Positions 1-8,375 of a stretch of 64,000 nucleotides of DNA are shown here, in pieces. Position 1 is the stretch's first letter. The number at the start of each line of letters is the position of its first letter. The notes beneath the pieces were generated by a model, which was given only the letters and a program-made list of their open reading frames with translations, had not been told where the DNA came from and searched no databases. The DNA is from Bin80 sp965220935 (GTDB taxonomy: Bacteria; Bacteroidota; Rhodothermia; Rhodothermales; Bin80): assembly GCA_965220935.1 (NCBI GenBank), contig OZ244857.1:2914001-2978000 (forward strand). The letters are read 5' to 3'. The translations under genes were made by a program, and so were the position numbers.

Positions 1-1590
1 AATATAATTGAGCACTGGATAACGTCTGGACGGATCAAAATGACTTGGTTTGTAAAGGAGTCCATACAGATTAGTTTCATTATCCCGCGCTTTGACCGTG
101 AATGGTTCAGGTGGTTGCCAAGCCGTTAATATCAGCTCGGATATATCCGCTTGCCCTAACTCCACTACAATCGTCCCGTCAAGGTTACGAACGACATGTT
201 GTTGGGGAATATTTGGTTGAGACCATGAATTGATGATATACTTTTTTTCGGGTGAAAAGGACACTATATGATGCGCATTTTCTGGGGTCAGCAATTCCAT
301 CTGCCCCCCATCCATACTGACGCGATACAGGTAGTGAAAATATGGATCTGTCCCATCTTTTCCAGCACCAGTTAGATATAGCATCCGCTCGCTATGATCA
401 ACATGACGTAGTTGGAGGACAACCCATTCTCCCTGTGTAATTGGATGTTTGAGGTTGCCCGTCGTGAGGTCATACATATAGAGATGCCCCCAATTTGATC
501 GCTCTGAATACCACAGAACCTCATTCGTTTCAAAGAGCACATCCCAGTTCTCTGCCCCAACGCCCGATTCATAATAGGTGGATACATGTTCATGGAGAAC
601 ATCTCTCACCTGCCCAGTGTGAGGATCGGCAACTCTGAGCCATGCATCCTTGTGATCACGGGATGATGAAATGAATGCCAATTGTTGGCTGTCCTGACTC
701 CATCGTACATCCAGAAATGTCCCATCCCAATCGGCTATATGATCCGTTGTCGTCCCTCGATGATAATCAGGGGGCATATCCAATCGGGTTGTAATGGCTT
801 TTTCCACATCAACGACCACCCGATGAATCTTAAACACTGTCGTATCCTCAGGTAGGGGGTAGGGCCATGCTTCCAGCTCTGAGCGTCCAATTTCACTTGA
901 TATCATATACATCTCACCGATACCGCGGCTATCGTGCTGAAACGTTGCAATCATTTTGGAATCAGGTGACCATAATAGAACGGGATTCTCGCTCCTAATC
1001 CATCCAGCATTATTGGTCGCATAGCCAAAACCTTGTTCACCATCAAAGGTGAGTTGCTTTTCAAGACCTGTCTCTGTGATTCGTACCCAAAGATTATGAT
1101 CTCTGCGGAAGGCCTCATAGCCCCCATCTGGGGAAAGGGCTGCGCTGGTGAACGTAGTCATTGTCTTGGGAGATTCTACCACTTCACATGCGTATGTAAT
1201 GATTTGACATGCGGTTGATTCGTAGTCTTTGCTTGATGAGTAGATTCGTTCTGTTTCATGATCGTAGATAACCTGTGAAAAATCAATAGCAGTTCCTGTA
1301 AGCCCATGAACGTTGCGAATGGCCTCCTCCATGCGAGGATGGTCAAATAACGGAAAGCTTTCACCTTGCGCAGGGTCAACCAGAACTAATTCCGATCCAT
1401 CAGATGAAGAGTGAATATACCAGAAGCGATCGTCATCCATCCAGTTGGGGCGTAATTCGGTATGGTAGACCATAGTACTTGTGGTCTGCCTTAGCATAGA
1501 TTCCGCGCGAGAATAGTCTTCTTCGGATACCATAGTTTGGGCATTAGCGCTCACCGCCCAAAACAAAAACATGAATGTATAATTTTTCAT
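1..1590 (-). CDS. S9 family peptidase (DPP-IV-like), C-terminus outside window
   Basis: An open frame runs from an ATG at 1590 to the window edge (530 codons, no stop), so the 3' part is missing. The first ~18 residues (MKNYTFMFLFWAVSANAQ) form a signal peptide, so the product is exported. The rest reads as the eight-bladed DPP-IV N-terminal propeller: repeated LSPDGGYEAFRRDHNLWV, LLWSPDSKMIATFQHDSRG and VRWSQDSQQLAFISSSRDHKDAWL blades. The visible end (PVLNYI, after the RRYP segment) is where the alpha/beta-hydrolase catalytic domain of this family begins, so the catalytic Ser-Asp-His lies beyond the window. In this family the enzyme releases N-terminal dipeptides from exported or imported peptides. 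The frame is clean with no sign of decay in the visible part. It is the only gene here before the decayed repeat region and has no visible operon partner. The family call is firm; the exact specificity is not. Confidence 0.85.
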   Translation of the reverse strand, partial: MKNYTFMFLFWAVSANAQTMVSEEDYSRAESMLRQTTSTMVYHTELRPNWMDDDRFWYIHSSSDGSELVLVDPAQGESFPLFDHPRMEEAIRNVHGLTGTAIDFSQVIYDHETERIYSSSKDYESTACQIITYACEVVESPKTMTTFTSAALSPDGGYEAFRRDHNLWVRITETGLEKQLTFDGEQGFGYATNNAGWIRSENPVLLWSPDSKMIATFQHDSRGIGEMYMISSEIGRSELEAWPYPLPEDTTVFKIHRVVVDVEKAITTRLDMPPDYHRGTTTDHIADWDGTFLDVRWSQDSQQLAFISSSRDHKDAWLRVADPHTGQVRDVLHEHVSTYYESGVGAENWDVLFETNEVLWYSERSNWGHLYMYDLTTGNLKHPITQGEWVVLQLRHVDHSERMLYLTGAGKDGTDPYFHYLYRVSMDGGQMELLTPENAHHIVSFSPEKKYIINSWSQPNIPQQHVVRNLDGTIVVELGQADISELILTAWQPPEPFTVKARDNETNLYGLLYKPSHFDPSRRYPVLNYI

Positions 1591-1705
1591 CTTTAGGTAA
1601 TGATCTGTCCATTGAAAACGATCATCAGGCGCGAATGGATCCATAGCCGACTAATTTATAACTTAAGTTAGGGAATTATATACGTGAGTACCCGTCTCTA
1701 TCTAG

Positions 1706-2552
1706 TGCCTGAGTTCTCAGACACCGTGAGCCCGTTGTCCCTCTCACCATAGCGAGGTCCCGCGTATTATCTTCAACTGGGGTGACAGTCTCGACGATGA
1801 GTATTTCAATGCTCAATAGCTCCGACCACATGCACCCCTGTCCACACTTCAATCGGCACCTCACAGTGCATATCGCAGGACTCGGGAAAATATATGACTG
1901 GGTTCATCTTTATATTAAGGGACTCTCACCCTCTACATTTTATCAATTAACCTAGCGCACCACCCTCAAGCCCTCACAGAACCGTACGTGAGTCTCTCAA
2001 CTCATACGGCTCTTCCCTTGCAAACAGTCTTCCGACTGCTACCATTCGTTGTCTCCTCCGTTGGGCGATTAATGTCCACACGTCAGACCCTTCGCTCCAT
2101 TCCCATTACAGACACTTCGTCACTACTACGATCTGGTTCGCCCCTGTGGGTTGCATCGGTACTCAGTGACTTACGGGTACGGCCCGCTTGTCAGACTAGC
2201 ATCCCACGTTCCGCATGAAGGCCCAGATCACAGTCTCGCCATGTTTATGCCAGAGGCCAGTAATCAGGTCCCCGCTAACCTTATCCTGGAGTTAGGACTG
2301 AAACCCCAGTTTTGACACTCGTCTACATTCGTTTCGACACCTCATCCATGATTCACTTTCGTTCGACTCTGTAACCTACACCTGCCTTTTCCCTACACGC
2401 TCACCACCACACCTCTTAAATGCAGCAGCTGCGGGCGGTTTGCAACCTCCGCCTGAACAGCGGTTGCGAGGGTCCTACCCTCATACAGTTTGTTAAGTCA
2501 CTGACGCACCTCTCCTTAGTATATTCGTGGCACACAATCCTATAAAATAGGC
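1706..2552 (-). mobile_element. Decayed, ORF-less group II intron unit, copy 1
   Basis: This ~850-bp block is repeated at 4475-5292 with a few substitutions and indels. Read on the minus strand it contains a perfect group II intron domain V (1979-2012). Upstream of this lies the purine-rich sequence typical of the intron core just before the maturase gene, running straight into an ATG-like codon and then domain V. The reverse-transcriptase reading frame is therefore deleted. Immediately after domain V the sequence restarts with GTGCGCTAG followed by a GGGTGAGAGTCCC-like segment, which looks like the 5' end of a second intron. In this copy that second intron is cut off near 1706. No protein is encoded. 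The element cannot move by itself. Confidence 0.6.
1979..2012 (-). ncRNA. Group II intron domain V hairpin (copy 1)
   Basis: The 34-nt minus-strand hairpin starts GAGCCGTATG and ends CGTACGGTTC, with a GAGA tetraloop closed by U-G. This is the canonical size, stem and AGC-triad arrangement of bacterial domain V, the catalytic core of group II introns. An identical hairpin sits at 4743-4776. Confidence 0.8.
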
Positions 2553-2635
2553 TTATTAAGAATAAACTAGGTTTGTTGAAAAAATCTCCAATTAAAAGAA
2601 AAATATTGATTGCTAATTTATAGTGAATAATATGG

Positions 2636-2813
2636 ATCACTATCTAACAGGTCTACGTAATTGTCCAGATGAAGAGCTCATAGGTGTATGGCTTTAGCCC
2701 AGCTTCACGGACTCCCCACGAGGCTCCGTGATTGGACGACAAACCCACATACGGCTGTATACTTTGCGGTCAGTCAAGCATTTTCTCACTACCTTGGTTT
2801 GACTATCATCTAA
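2636..2813 (+). pseudogene. FRG-domain protein fragment
   Basis: Two plus-strand frames joined by a frameshift near 2685 give YLTGLRNCPDEELIG and then MALAQLHGLPTRLRDWTT...HTAVYFAVSQAFS. This matches the core of the intact FRG-domain protein at 51879-52766 (PDEELFECLALAQLHGLPTRL and ALYFAVSQALS). Only about 55 of ~295 residues remain, so it is a relic of a second FRG gene. It lies between two intron-derived repeats. Confidence 0.6.
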
Positions 2814-2867
2814 ATCCTTTCAACGCATCAATAATGGTTCATTAACATTTGACACTTTGATTCTAAC

Positions 2868-3040
2868 CTGATAGCTTCCAACCCTACCTTTTTCCCAACA
2901 CGCTCACCATGTTACCTCTTCAATATCGCAGATGTGGGTGGTTTATAGCCCCTGCCGTTATAGCGATTGTAGAGGACCTACCTCCATCCTCATACAGTTG
3001 CTAAGATTAATTTTCGCCAAGTCATGGCTAACCTCCATTT
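2868..3040 (-). repeat. Third, strongly diverged copy of part of the intron-unit repeat
   Basis: The stretch with CCCAACACGCTCACCATGTT, then GTGGGTGGTTTATAGCC and CTCATACAGTTGCTAAG, follows the order of 2375-2520 (CCCTACACGCTCACCACCAC, GCGGGCGGTTTGCAACC, CTCATACAGTTTGTTAAG). It has many substitutions and small indels, so it is an older copy of the same repeat. No coding function is seen. Confidence 0.5.
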
Positions 3041-3119
3041 ATTTCCTTCACGGCCTGATTGAGACTAATCAAGATAGCACAATCACTATAGAGCTGAAAA
3101 CCAATTATTTAACTTTGGC

Positions 3120-3461
3120 TCAATCAACATATCCATGATCTGAAATTTTATATAGTTGACACTCTGGATCGCTGAGGAGTATGGAAACCACTCTCGGAAT
3201 TAAGGGAGAAAGCTCTGGTAATCTTGCAGGCGTAGCATGCAAAATTAAAACCGGGATGGGAAGTTTTGTGATATTTTGTTGATACTCAAATCCTTGGTCA
3301 ATAGTGATGAGAGCGCAAAATCCGTGCTCTGTAGCGAGTTGAAGTAACTTCCCATTTGAGATTCCAGCCCATGACATCTGTTGCACCGTGTAGGGACGAA
3401 ATGGGAAAGGAAATACCGAAGTTAGCTGCCTTGGAATTGATTCATCAAGAAGTAACTTCAT
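3120..3461 (-). CDS. DUF5615 PIN-like toxin
   Basis: A ~113-residue protein starting MKLLLDESIPRQL, the characteristic opening of DUF5615 (COG4634-type) PIN-like nucleases, in which the aspartate of LLLDE sits at the first acidic active-site position. A second acidic segment is LITIDQGFEYQQN, close to the TxDxDF pattern of the family. The frame can start at 3470, but MKLLLDE at 3461 matches the family start. It overlaps the end of the DUF433 gene (3445-3663) on the same strand, the usual antitoxin-then-toxin order. By family knowledge the pair acts as a type II toxin-antitoxin module with an RNase toxin; activity is not shown by the sequence. It lies among decayed repeats, which is common for such modules. 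Confidence 0.7.
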   Translation of the reverse strand: MKLLLDESIPRQLTSVFPFPFRPYTVQQMSWAGISNGKLLQLATEHGFCALITIDQGFEYQQNITKLPIPVLILHATPARLPELSPLIPRVVSILLSDPECQLYKISDHGYVD

Positions 3462-3663
3462 CCCCAACAAGTTTCTCAGTAACTTCTCGGAGTAATCTTA
3501 GCACTTGGTCCCTAGTGACGGTAGGAAATGCATCCAAAAAGTCATCAACTCGCTCCCCTGCTTCCAAATATTCCATAAGAAGACGGACCGGCACTCTAGT
3601 TCCAAAGAACACAGGAGTACCGCCTAAAATATCCGGATTCCTGTCTACTAGTGTATTGAACAT
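3445..3663 (-). CDS. DUF433 antitoxin-like protein
   Basis: A 72-residue protein with the DUF433 signature: RNPDILGGTPVFFGTRVPV followed by LLMEYLEAGERVDDFLDAFPTVTRDQV. This is a small winged-helix-like DNA-binding fold often found next to DUF5615 or PIN toxins. Its 3' end overlaps the downstream toxin gene, implying translational coupling. It probably neutralises the toxin and represses the operon; that role is inferred from the family and from the gene pair. Length and motif are complete. Confidence 0.75.
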   Translation of the reverse strand: MFNTLVDRNPDILGGTPVFFGTRVPVRLLMEYLEAGERVDDFLDAFPTVTRDQVLRLLREVTEKLVGDEVTS

Positions 3664-3693
3664 ATTTTACGGAGTTTCTACTAATTTACTTAA

Positions 3694-3855
3694 TTATCCA
3701 ATTAATTTAAGAAAGTATATCAATTTTTTGGGCTTCAGCCTAAACAGTGTGAAACCCTGAAAAAATAGTCGGCGAATTTCTCGCTCTGCCTGATCTTCAT
3801 CAATGGCGGTAAGATCAATGGGATCAGACACCAGAACATGCTGAAGATTCGTCAT
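3694..3855 (-). CDS. Small hypothetical ORF (53 aa)
   Basis: An open frame starts MTNLQHVLVSDPIDLTAIDE and continues QAEREIRRLFFQGFTLFRLK before a stop at 3694. It is just upstream of the DUF433 gene on the same strand. The VLVSDPID start resembles the N-terminus of phosphoglycerate-dehydrogenase-like proteins, but the match is too short to name it. It may be a fragment of a larger gene or a chance frame. Confidence 0.3.
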   Translation of the reverse strand: MTNLQHVLVSDPIDLTAIDEDQAEREIRRLFFQGFTLFRLKPKKLIYFLKLIG

Positions 3856-4083
3856 TACATGTTATCTAATACCCGTCCATAAATAGGAAAATATCTTTGA
3901 AGCTCCTATTCTATATGACATTTATCGCCGATCATTTCGCTTGAAGATTTACGAAGATGTGTGAATTCAAGGTAACAAATGACAGGGGTTATGCTGAAAA
4001 CTCCCATTTTTAGTACCTTTAACGCGTAATCTAGAAAATGGCCGCAAAATCTTCGCAAGAAAAAAATCATTTTGAAACTATAG
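3856..4083. other. Intergenic stretch without recognisable features
   Basis: AT-rich sequence between the small ORF and the group II intron remnant. I see no open frame with family similarity, no RNA-like hairpin and no repeat shared with other parts of the window. Confidence 0.5.
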
Positions 4084-4721
4084 TCGAGTAGCCCGGGGGA
4101 ATTTATCGCTGTAGGGACTCGGGTTTCCCCGAGCCGCCCGCACAGATCCGAGCATGCACGTTAACGCACTCGGCTCCTCCCTTGGGTTACGTTCCACCGT
4201 TTGACGGCATATCTGCCGTAGGCGCTCCATCCCCTGTTTCCCATTTCTGTGCCTGGCCTGTGTTAGGATATTGCACCTTCCCCTCGAGTGAGATCCTTCG
4301 CTCGTCCTGCTCCGTTGGTCTCCCGCTGTTCGCAGTTGTCATCACTACTATGACCTCATCTGACTTCTCTATCTCGTACATCATAGGCTTCGGCGTCTTC
4401 CCTACGCGTCCCTGTACGACCTCTGGGAAAGATAGAGATCTCCTAGGTCCGATAACATGCGTACATATGTTCCTGAATTCTCAGACACCGTGAGCCCGTT
4501 GTCCCTCTCACCATAGCGAGGTCCCGCGTATTATCTTCAACTGGGGTGACAGTCTCGACGATGAGTATTTCAATGCTCAATAGCTCCGACCACATGCACC
4601 CCTGTCCACACTTCAATCGGCACCTCACAGTGCATATCGCAGGACTCGGGAAAATATATGACTGGGTTCATCTTTATATTAAGGGACTCTCACCCTCTAC
4701 ATTTTATCAATTAACCTAGCG
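4084..4721 (-). mobile_element. Second group II intron remnant, maturase largely deleted
   Basis: On the minus strand this starts GTGCGCTAGG, with a GGGTGAGAGTCCC segment typical of intron domain I, directly after the domain V of the neighbouring unit. A 65-codon frame (4187-4384) looks like the leader of an intron-encoded reverse transcriptase (DEVIVVMTTANSGRPTEQ) but ends after a deletion. A 32-nt domain-V-like hairpin (4145-4176; GAGCCGAGTG start, GCTCGGATC end, one base-stem mismatch) follows. Downstream of it are a strong CTCGGGGAAACCCGAG hairpin compatible with domain VI and a possible 3' end near CTACTCGAC (4086-4094 region). It resembles bacterial class C introns. The order intron-core, domain V, then a new 5' end is unusual. 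Confidence 0.55.
4145..4176 (-). ncRNA. Domain-V-like hairpin of second intron remnant
   Basis: A minus-strand 32-nt hairpin, GAGCCGAGTGCG / CGTGCATGCTCGGATC around a TTAA loop. The terminal GATC instead of GTTC gives a mismatch in the basal AGC-triad stem, suggesting that catalysis is lost. Confidence 0.5.
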
Positions 4722-5292
4722 CACCACCCTCAAGCCCTCACAGAACCGTACGTGAGTCTCTCAACTCATACGGCTCTTCCCTTGCAAACAGTCTTCCGAC
4801 TGCTACCATTCGTTGTCTCCTCCGTTGGGCGATTAATGTCCACACGTCAGACCCTTCGCTCCATTCCCATTACAGACACTTCGCCACTACTACGATCTGG
4901 TCCGCCCCTGTGGGTTGCAACGGTGCTCAGTGGCTTACGGGTACGGCCCGCTTGTCAGACTAGCATCCCACGTTCCGCATGAAGGCCCAGATCACAGTCT
5001 CGCATGTGTTTATTCCAGTTAGCCAGTAATCAGGTCCCCGCTAACCTTGTCCTGGCGTTAGGACTGAAACCCCAGTTTTGACACCTCATCCATGGTTCAC
5101 TTTCGTTCGACTCTGTAACCTACACCTGCCTTTTCCCTACACGCTCACCACCACACCTCTTAAGTGCAGCCGCTGCGGGCGGTTTGCAACCTCCGCCTGA
5201 ACAGCGAGGGGCCTACCCTCATACAGTTTGTTAAGTCATTGACGCATCTCTCCTTAGCATATTCGTGGCACACAACCCATACAGAATAGGCG
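4475..5292 (-). repeat. Group II intron unit, copy 2
   Basis: This is a near-copy of 1706-2552, including the identical domain V at 4743-4776. It differs by substitutions and by deletions of a few to ~25 bases (around 5075 and 5205). Both copies end at the same CTTAG..ATATTCGTGGCACACAA sequence on the right. Only this copy keeps the downstream second intron (4084-4721), so copy 1 is the truncated one. Confidence 0.7.
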
Positions 5293-5327
5293 ATGCAGCG
5301 CTCTTAAGTGCTTTTCTGGACGGGCAC
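5283..5327. repeat. Partial copy of a 57-bp palindromic repeat
   Basis: The block from AGAATAGGCGATGCAGCGCT to TTTTCTGGACGGGCAC matches the 57-bp inverted-repeat element at 62934-62990 with three substitutions. The left arm here is replaced by intron-unit sequence, so the inverted repeat is no longer complete. Nothing else is recognisable from here to 5678. Confidence 0.6.
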
Positions 5328-5678
5328 AAGTTAATAACTGATCAACTTAATATCAATGTAGAGAGAGCAATGGGAGCAAGTTTGAGTCAATGGGTTTTAT
5401 CGCAGTGATAGGAAGAGATGTCATGAGCCTTGGAACTTTATTTATCGCGGATTGGATGGATCTGTAACCTTTTCAATATAACATTCTCGTTTCAATGCAT
5501 GAGCATTTCAAATTTAGGCAATTTTCAACTAATTTCAACACATTCTTCGTATTGTAAACAGGATAGCAGGATTCTTTACAAAATTACAATCAATCTCTAA
5601 GTTGACATAATCACGTCAAATGATCCCAGCGAATCGCGCATGGTATTTCGCAAGATTCTAGATACGACCTTGAGATGA

Positions 5679-8255
5679 TCACTGGGCCCAAGTCATCAAG
5701 TCAGAACACTGAAATAATGATTGATCTCCATGTTTTGGGCATAGACGAACCGTATATCCTAAAGTGCCACTTTTCGTGCATGTGATGTTTTTTGCCTCAT
5801 ATATGTATAGACCATTATTCTTGTCAGATTTCATCAAACGCATTGGCTGAATATCCGCATCAATAATTTCTTCTTGATTGACAATACGCCCCAGATAGAG
5901 CTGCACATCAACATCATCGGGTGAAAGATGGCCTAATTTCACATCAGCATTGACGGTAAATGGCTCTCCAACCTGAACATCACCTTGCGGAGAATTTTGA
6001 TTGATACTGACTTCTACATTTGGCCATTCATGTTGCACAAAGTGCTCCCACTTTGTAAATGCCTTGATGTCTTTCATATCGTTGGCATACAGTGCATCTA
6101 CGCGGGCAGCTGCCGATAAGTATGCCTTTTCTGTATACTCTTGGACCATACGGTGTGTGTTAAAAAAACTGCTGTGGACGGCAATGGAGCGCTTCATCCT
6201 TGAGATCCATTGGATAGGCAAATTTTCAGAGGATCGGTCATAAAAGAGTGGGACTATTTCGTATTCTAGCTGATCATAGAGTTGCTCAGCATCACGCTCA
6301 TCCTGATAGGCGTGATTCTCAGAGATTTCACCACCGCCGATACACCAACCGATCTCAGGGTCATATCCTTCATCCCACCACCCATCTAGAACACTTAGAT
6401 TAAGTCCACCATTAGCCGCTGCTTTCATTCCACTAGTTCCACTAGCTTCTCTGGGCCGGCGAGGAGTATTAAGCCATAGATCTACACCTTGAACAAGATC
6501 TCTAGCAATGGCCATGTCATAATCCTCAATGAAGAGAATATGATTACATAAGGTGTCTGTGCGAGATGCCTCTATAATCTTCTGAATTAACTCTTTACCT
6601 GGCTCATCCCGGGGATGTGCCTTTCCCGCAAAGATAATCTGAACTGGACGCGCAGGATTTGTGAGAATTTTAGTAAGCCTATCAAGGTCAAGAAGAAATA
6701 AACTTGCACGCTTATAGGTCGCAAACCTGCGAGCAAAGCCAATGGTAAGGGCGAGTGGATTGAGTAATTTCTTTGCCCGTGTTATTTCTTTTGCGGGTGC
6801 TTCTAATCGAATAAGCCTAGATTGGAGAGATCTACGGGCCTGTAGAATGAGATTTTGTTTGTTTCGAAGATGGGTAAGCCAAAGGATATCATCAGGGATC
6901 TGCTCAGCATGCTGCCACTGTGATTCACTGATCGCTTCCTCCCTCCATCGCGGCCCTACATAGCGATCAACATGTCGCTTAAGTGAACTAGAGATCCAAG
7001 AAGAAATATGAATTCCATTGGTGACATGACAGATCGGGACCTCATCTTCTGGTATATTTGGCCAGAGGTTTTGCCACATGTTGCGACTCACCTCACCATG
7101 TAATCTAGCCACCCCATTACAAAAAGTACTCATGCGAATCCCGAGCTTCGTCATACCAAAAAATTCATTATCATTATCGGCAAACTCTCTGCCAAGGGCT
7201 AAGAATTCGCGGCTCTCTATACCTAAAGCTTTTTTGGCATAAGACACCAGATAACGTTCCATCAATTCGGGTGGAAACCGGTCATGCCCTGCCTCTACAG
7301 GAGTATGTGTGGTGAATACAACGCTTGCAGCAGTCGCGGTACGCGCTTCTTCAAACGTTAATTGATGCTCTTGCATCAGCTGTCGAGTGCGATCAAGCGT
7401 CAGGAATGCAGAATGCCCCTCGTTGACATGATAAACCTTGGGATTAAGTCCTAATAATTGTAGAGCACGATAGCCCCCAATACCGAGAATAATTTCTTGT
7501 TGGATTCGTAACTCATTGCCTCCACCATAAAGATAATCCGTCAAATTTTGATCTTCTTCCAGATGGTTGGCAGCGATATTCGTATCCAACAAATACAACG
7601 GAATTCTACCTACCTGAACCCGCCAGATTTGAGCAAACACATTCCGAACTCCGATTTCTACTGTCACTTGAAGAGGAACCCCATCGGCATCACGTTCAAG
7701 GATTAATGGGAGATGAGGGAGATCATTTTTGATGTAAGATTCTTGCTGCAGTCCATCTTTGTCAAGGCGCTGACTAAAGTATCCCTGCTGATACATCAGA
7801 CCAACCCCCACAATTGGAACCCCTAAGTCACTGGCACTTTTGAGGTGATCTCCTGCAAGCACCCCTAACCCCCCTGCGAAGATTTTTAGGCACTCAGTAA
7901 TCCCAAATTCTGCAGAAAAATATGCCGTAAGTAATCCTTCACAGGTATGCGTCCTAGAAAACCATGTGGATGATGCATTCATATAGGCATCAAACGACGT
8001 ACATACTTCGTTAAGATGAGCAACAAACCCCTCATCTTGAGATAACTCGTACAGGCGGTCGGCAGGGACTTGGGCCAACATTTGCACAGGATTATGGCCC
8101 GAAGCATTCCAGAGTTGATCATCAAGCCTTTGAAATAATGCTATCGTATCTTCATCCCAGGCCCATCGAACATTATAAGCCAATTCCTGAAGACGCTCAA
8201 GAGCACTAGGCAAAGATGGGCTACTAGTCAAAATACGTACAGATTTAGGGTTCAT
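5679..8255 (-). CDS. glgP: Alpha-glucan phosphorylase
   Basis: An 858-residue GT35-family enzyme with the short-form architecture: an N-terminal DUF3417 domain (about residues 1-115; LAYNVRWAWDEDTIALFQRL), then the catalytic phosphorylase domain. Pyridoxal-phosphate attachment motif EASGTSGMKAAANGG places the Schiff-base lysine at about K611. Other family motifs are visible (FGITECLKIFAGGLGVLAGD, VYHVNEGHSAFLTLDR, CHVTNGIH). It splits terminal alpha-1,4-glucosyl units from glycogen or maltodextrin with phosphate to give glucose-1-phosphate in the cytoplasm. The ATG at 8255 gives the family N-terminus MNPKSVRILTSSPSLP. It stands alone, divergent from the DgcN-like gene across ~120 bp that must hold both promoters. 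No glycogen synthesis gene is adjacent. Confidence 0.93.
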   Translation of the reverse strand: MNPKSVRILTSSPSLPSALERLQELAYNVRWAWDEDTIALFQRLDDQLWNASGHNPVQMLAQVPADRLYELSQDEGFVAHLNEVCTSFDAYMNASSTWFSRTHTCEGLLTAYFSAEFGITECLKIFAGGLGVLAGDHLKSASDLGVPIVGVGLMYQQGYFSQRLDKDGLQQESYIKNDLPHLPLILERDADGVPLQVTVEIGVRNVFAQIWRVQVGRIPLYLLDTNIAANHLEEDQNLTDYLYGGGNELRIQQEIILGIGGYRALQLLGLNPKVYHVNEGHSAFLTLDRTRQLMQEHQLTFEEARTATAASVVFTTHTPVEAGHDRFPPELMERYLVSYAKKALGIESREFLALGREFADNDNEFFGMTKLGIRMSTFCNGVARLHGEVSRNMWQNLWPNIPEDEVPICHVTNGIHISSWISSSLKRHVDRYVGPRWREEAISESQWQHAEQIPDDILWLTHLRNKQNLILQARRSLQSRLIRLEAPAKEITRAKKLLNPLALTIGFARRFATYKRASLFLLDLDRLTKILTNPARPVQIIFAGKAHPRDEPGKELIQKIIEASRTDTLCNHILFIEDYDMAIARDLVQGVDLWLNTPRRPREASGTSGMKAAANGGLNLSVLDGWWDEGYDPEIGWCIGGGEISENHAYQDERDAEQLYDQLEYEIVPLFYDRSSENLPIQWISRMKRSIAVHSSFFNTHRMVQEYTEKAYLSAAARVDALYANDMKDIKAFTKWEHFVQHEWPNVEVSINQNSPQGDVQVGEPFTVNADVKLGHLSPDDVDVQLYLGRIVNQEEIIDADIQPMRLMKSDKNNGLYIYEAKNITCTKSGTLGYTVRLCPKHGDQSLFQCSDLMTWAQ

Positions 8256-8375
8256 ATTGTTATTTTTGTGAAACTACGATTAAAACCGCCATAGGGTGTG
8301 TAACGACTCTAGACGGAAACACAATCTGATAGCGATACAGTTATCGTTTACTGAAATAAAACAAATACATGTGAA

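Noticed and set aside
4182..4493. A 103-codon plus-strand frame
   Set aside because: It is antisense to the intron remnant, whose hairpins and reverse-transcriptase leader lie on the minus strand.
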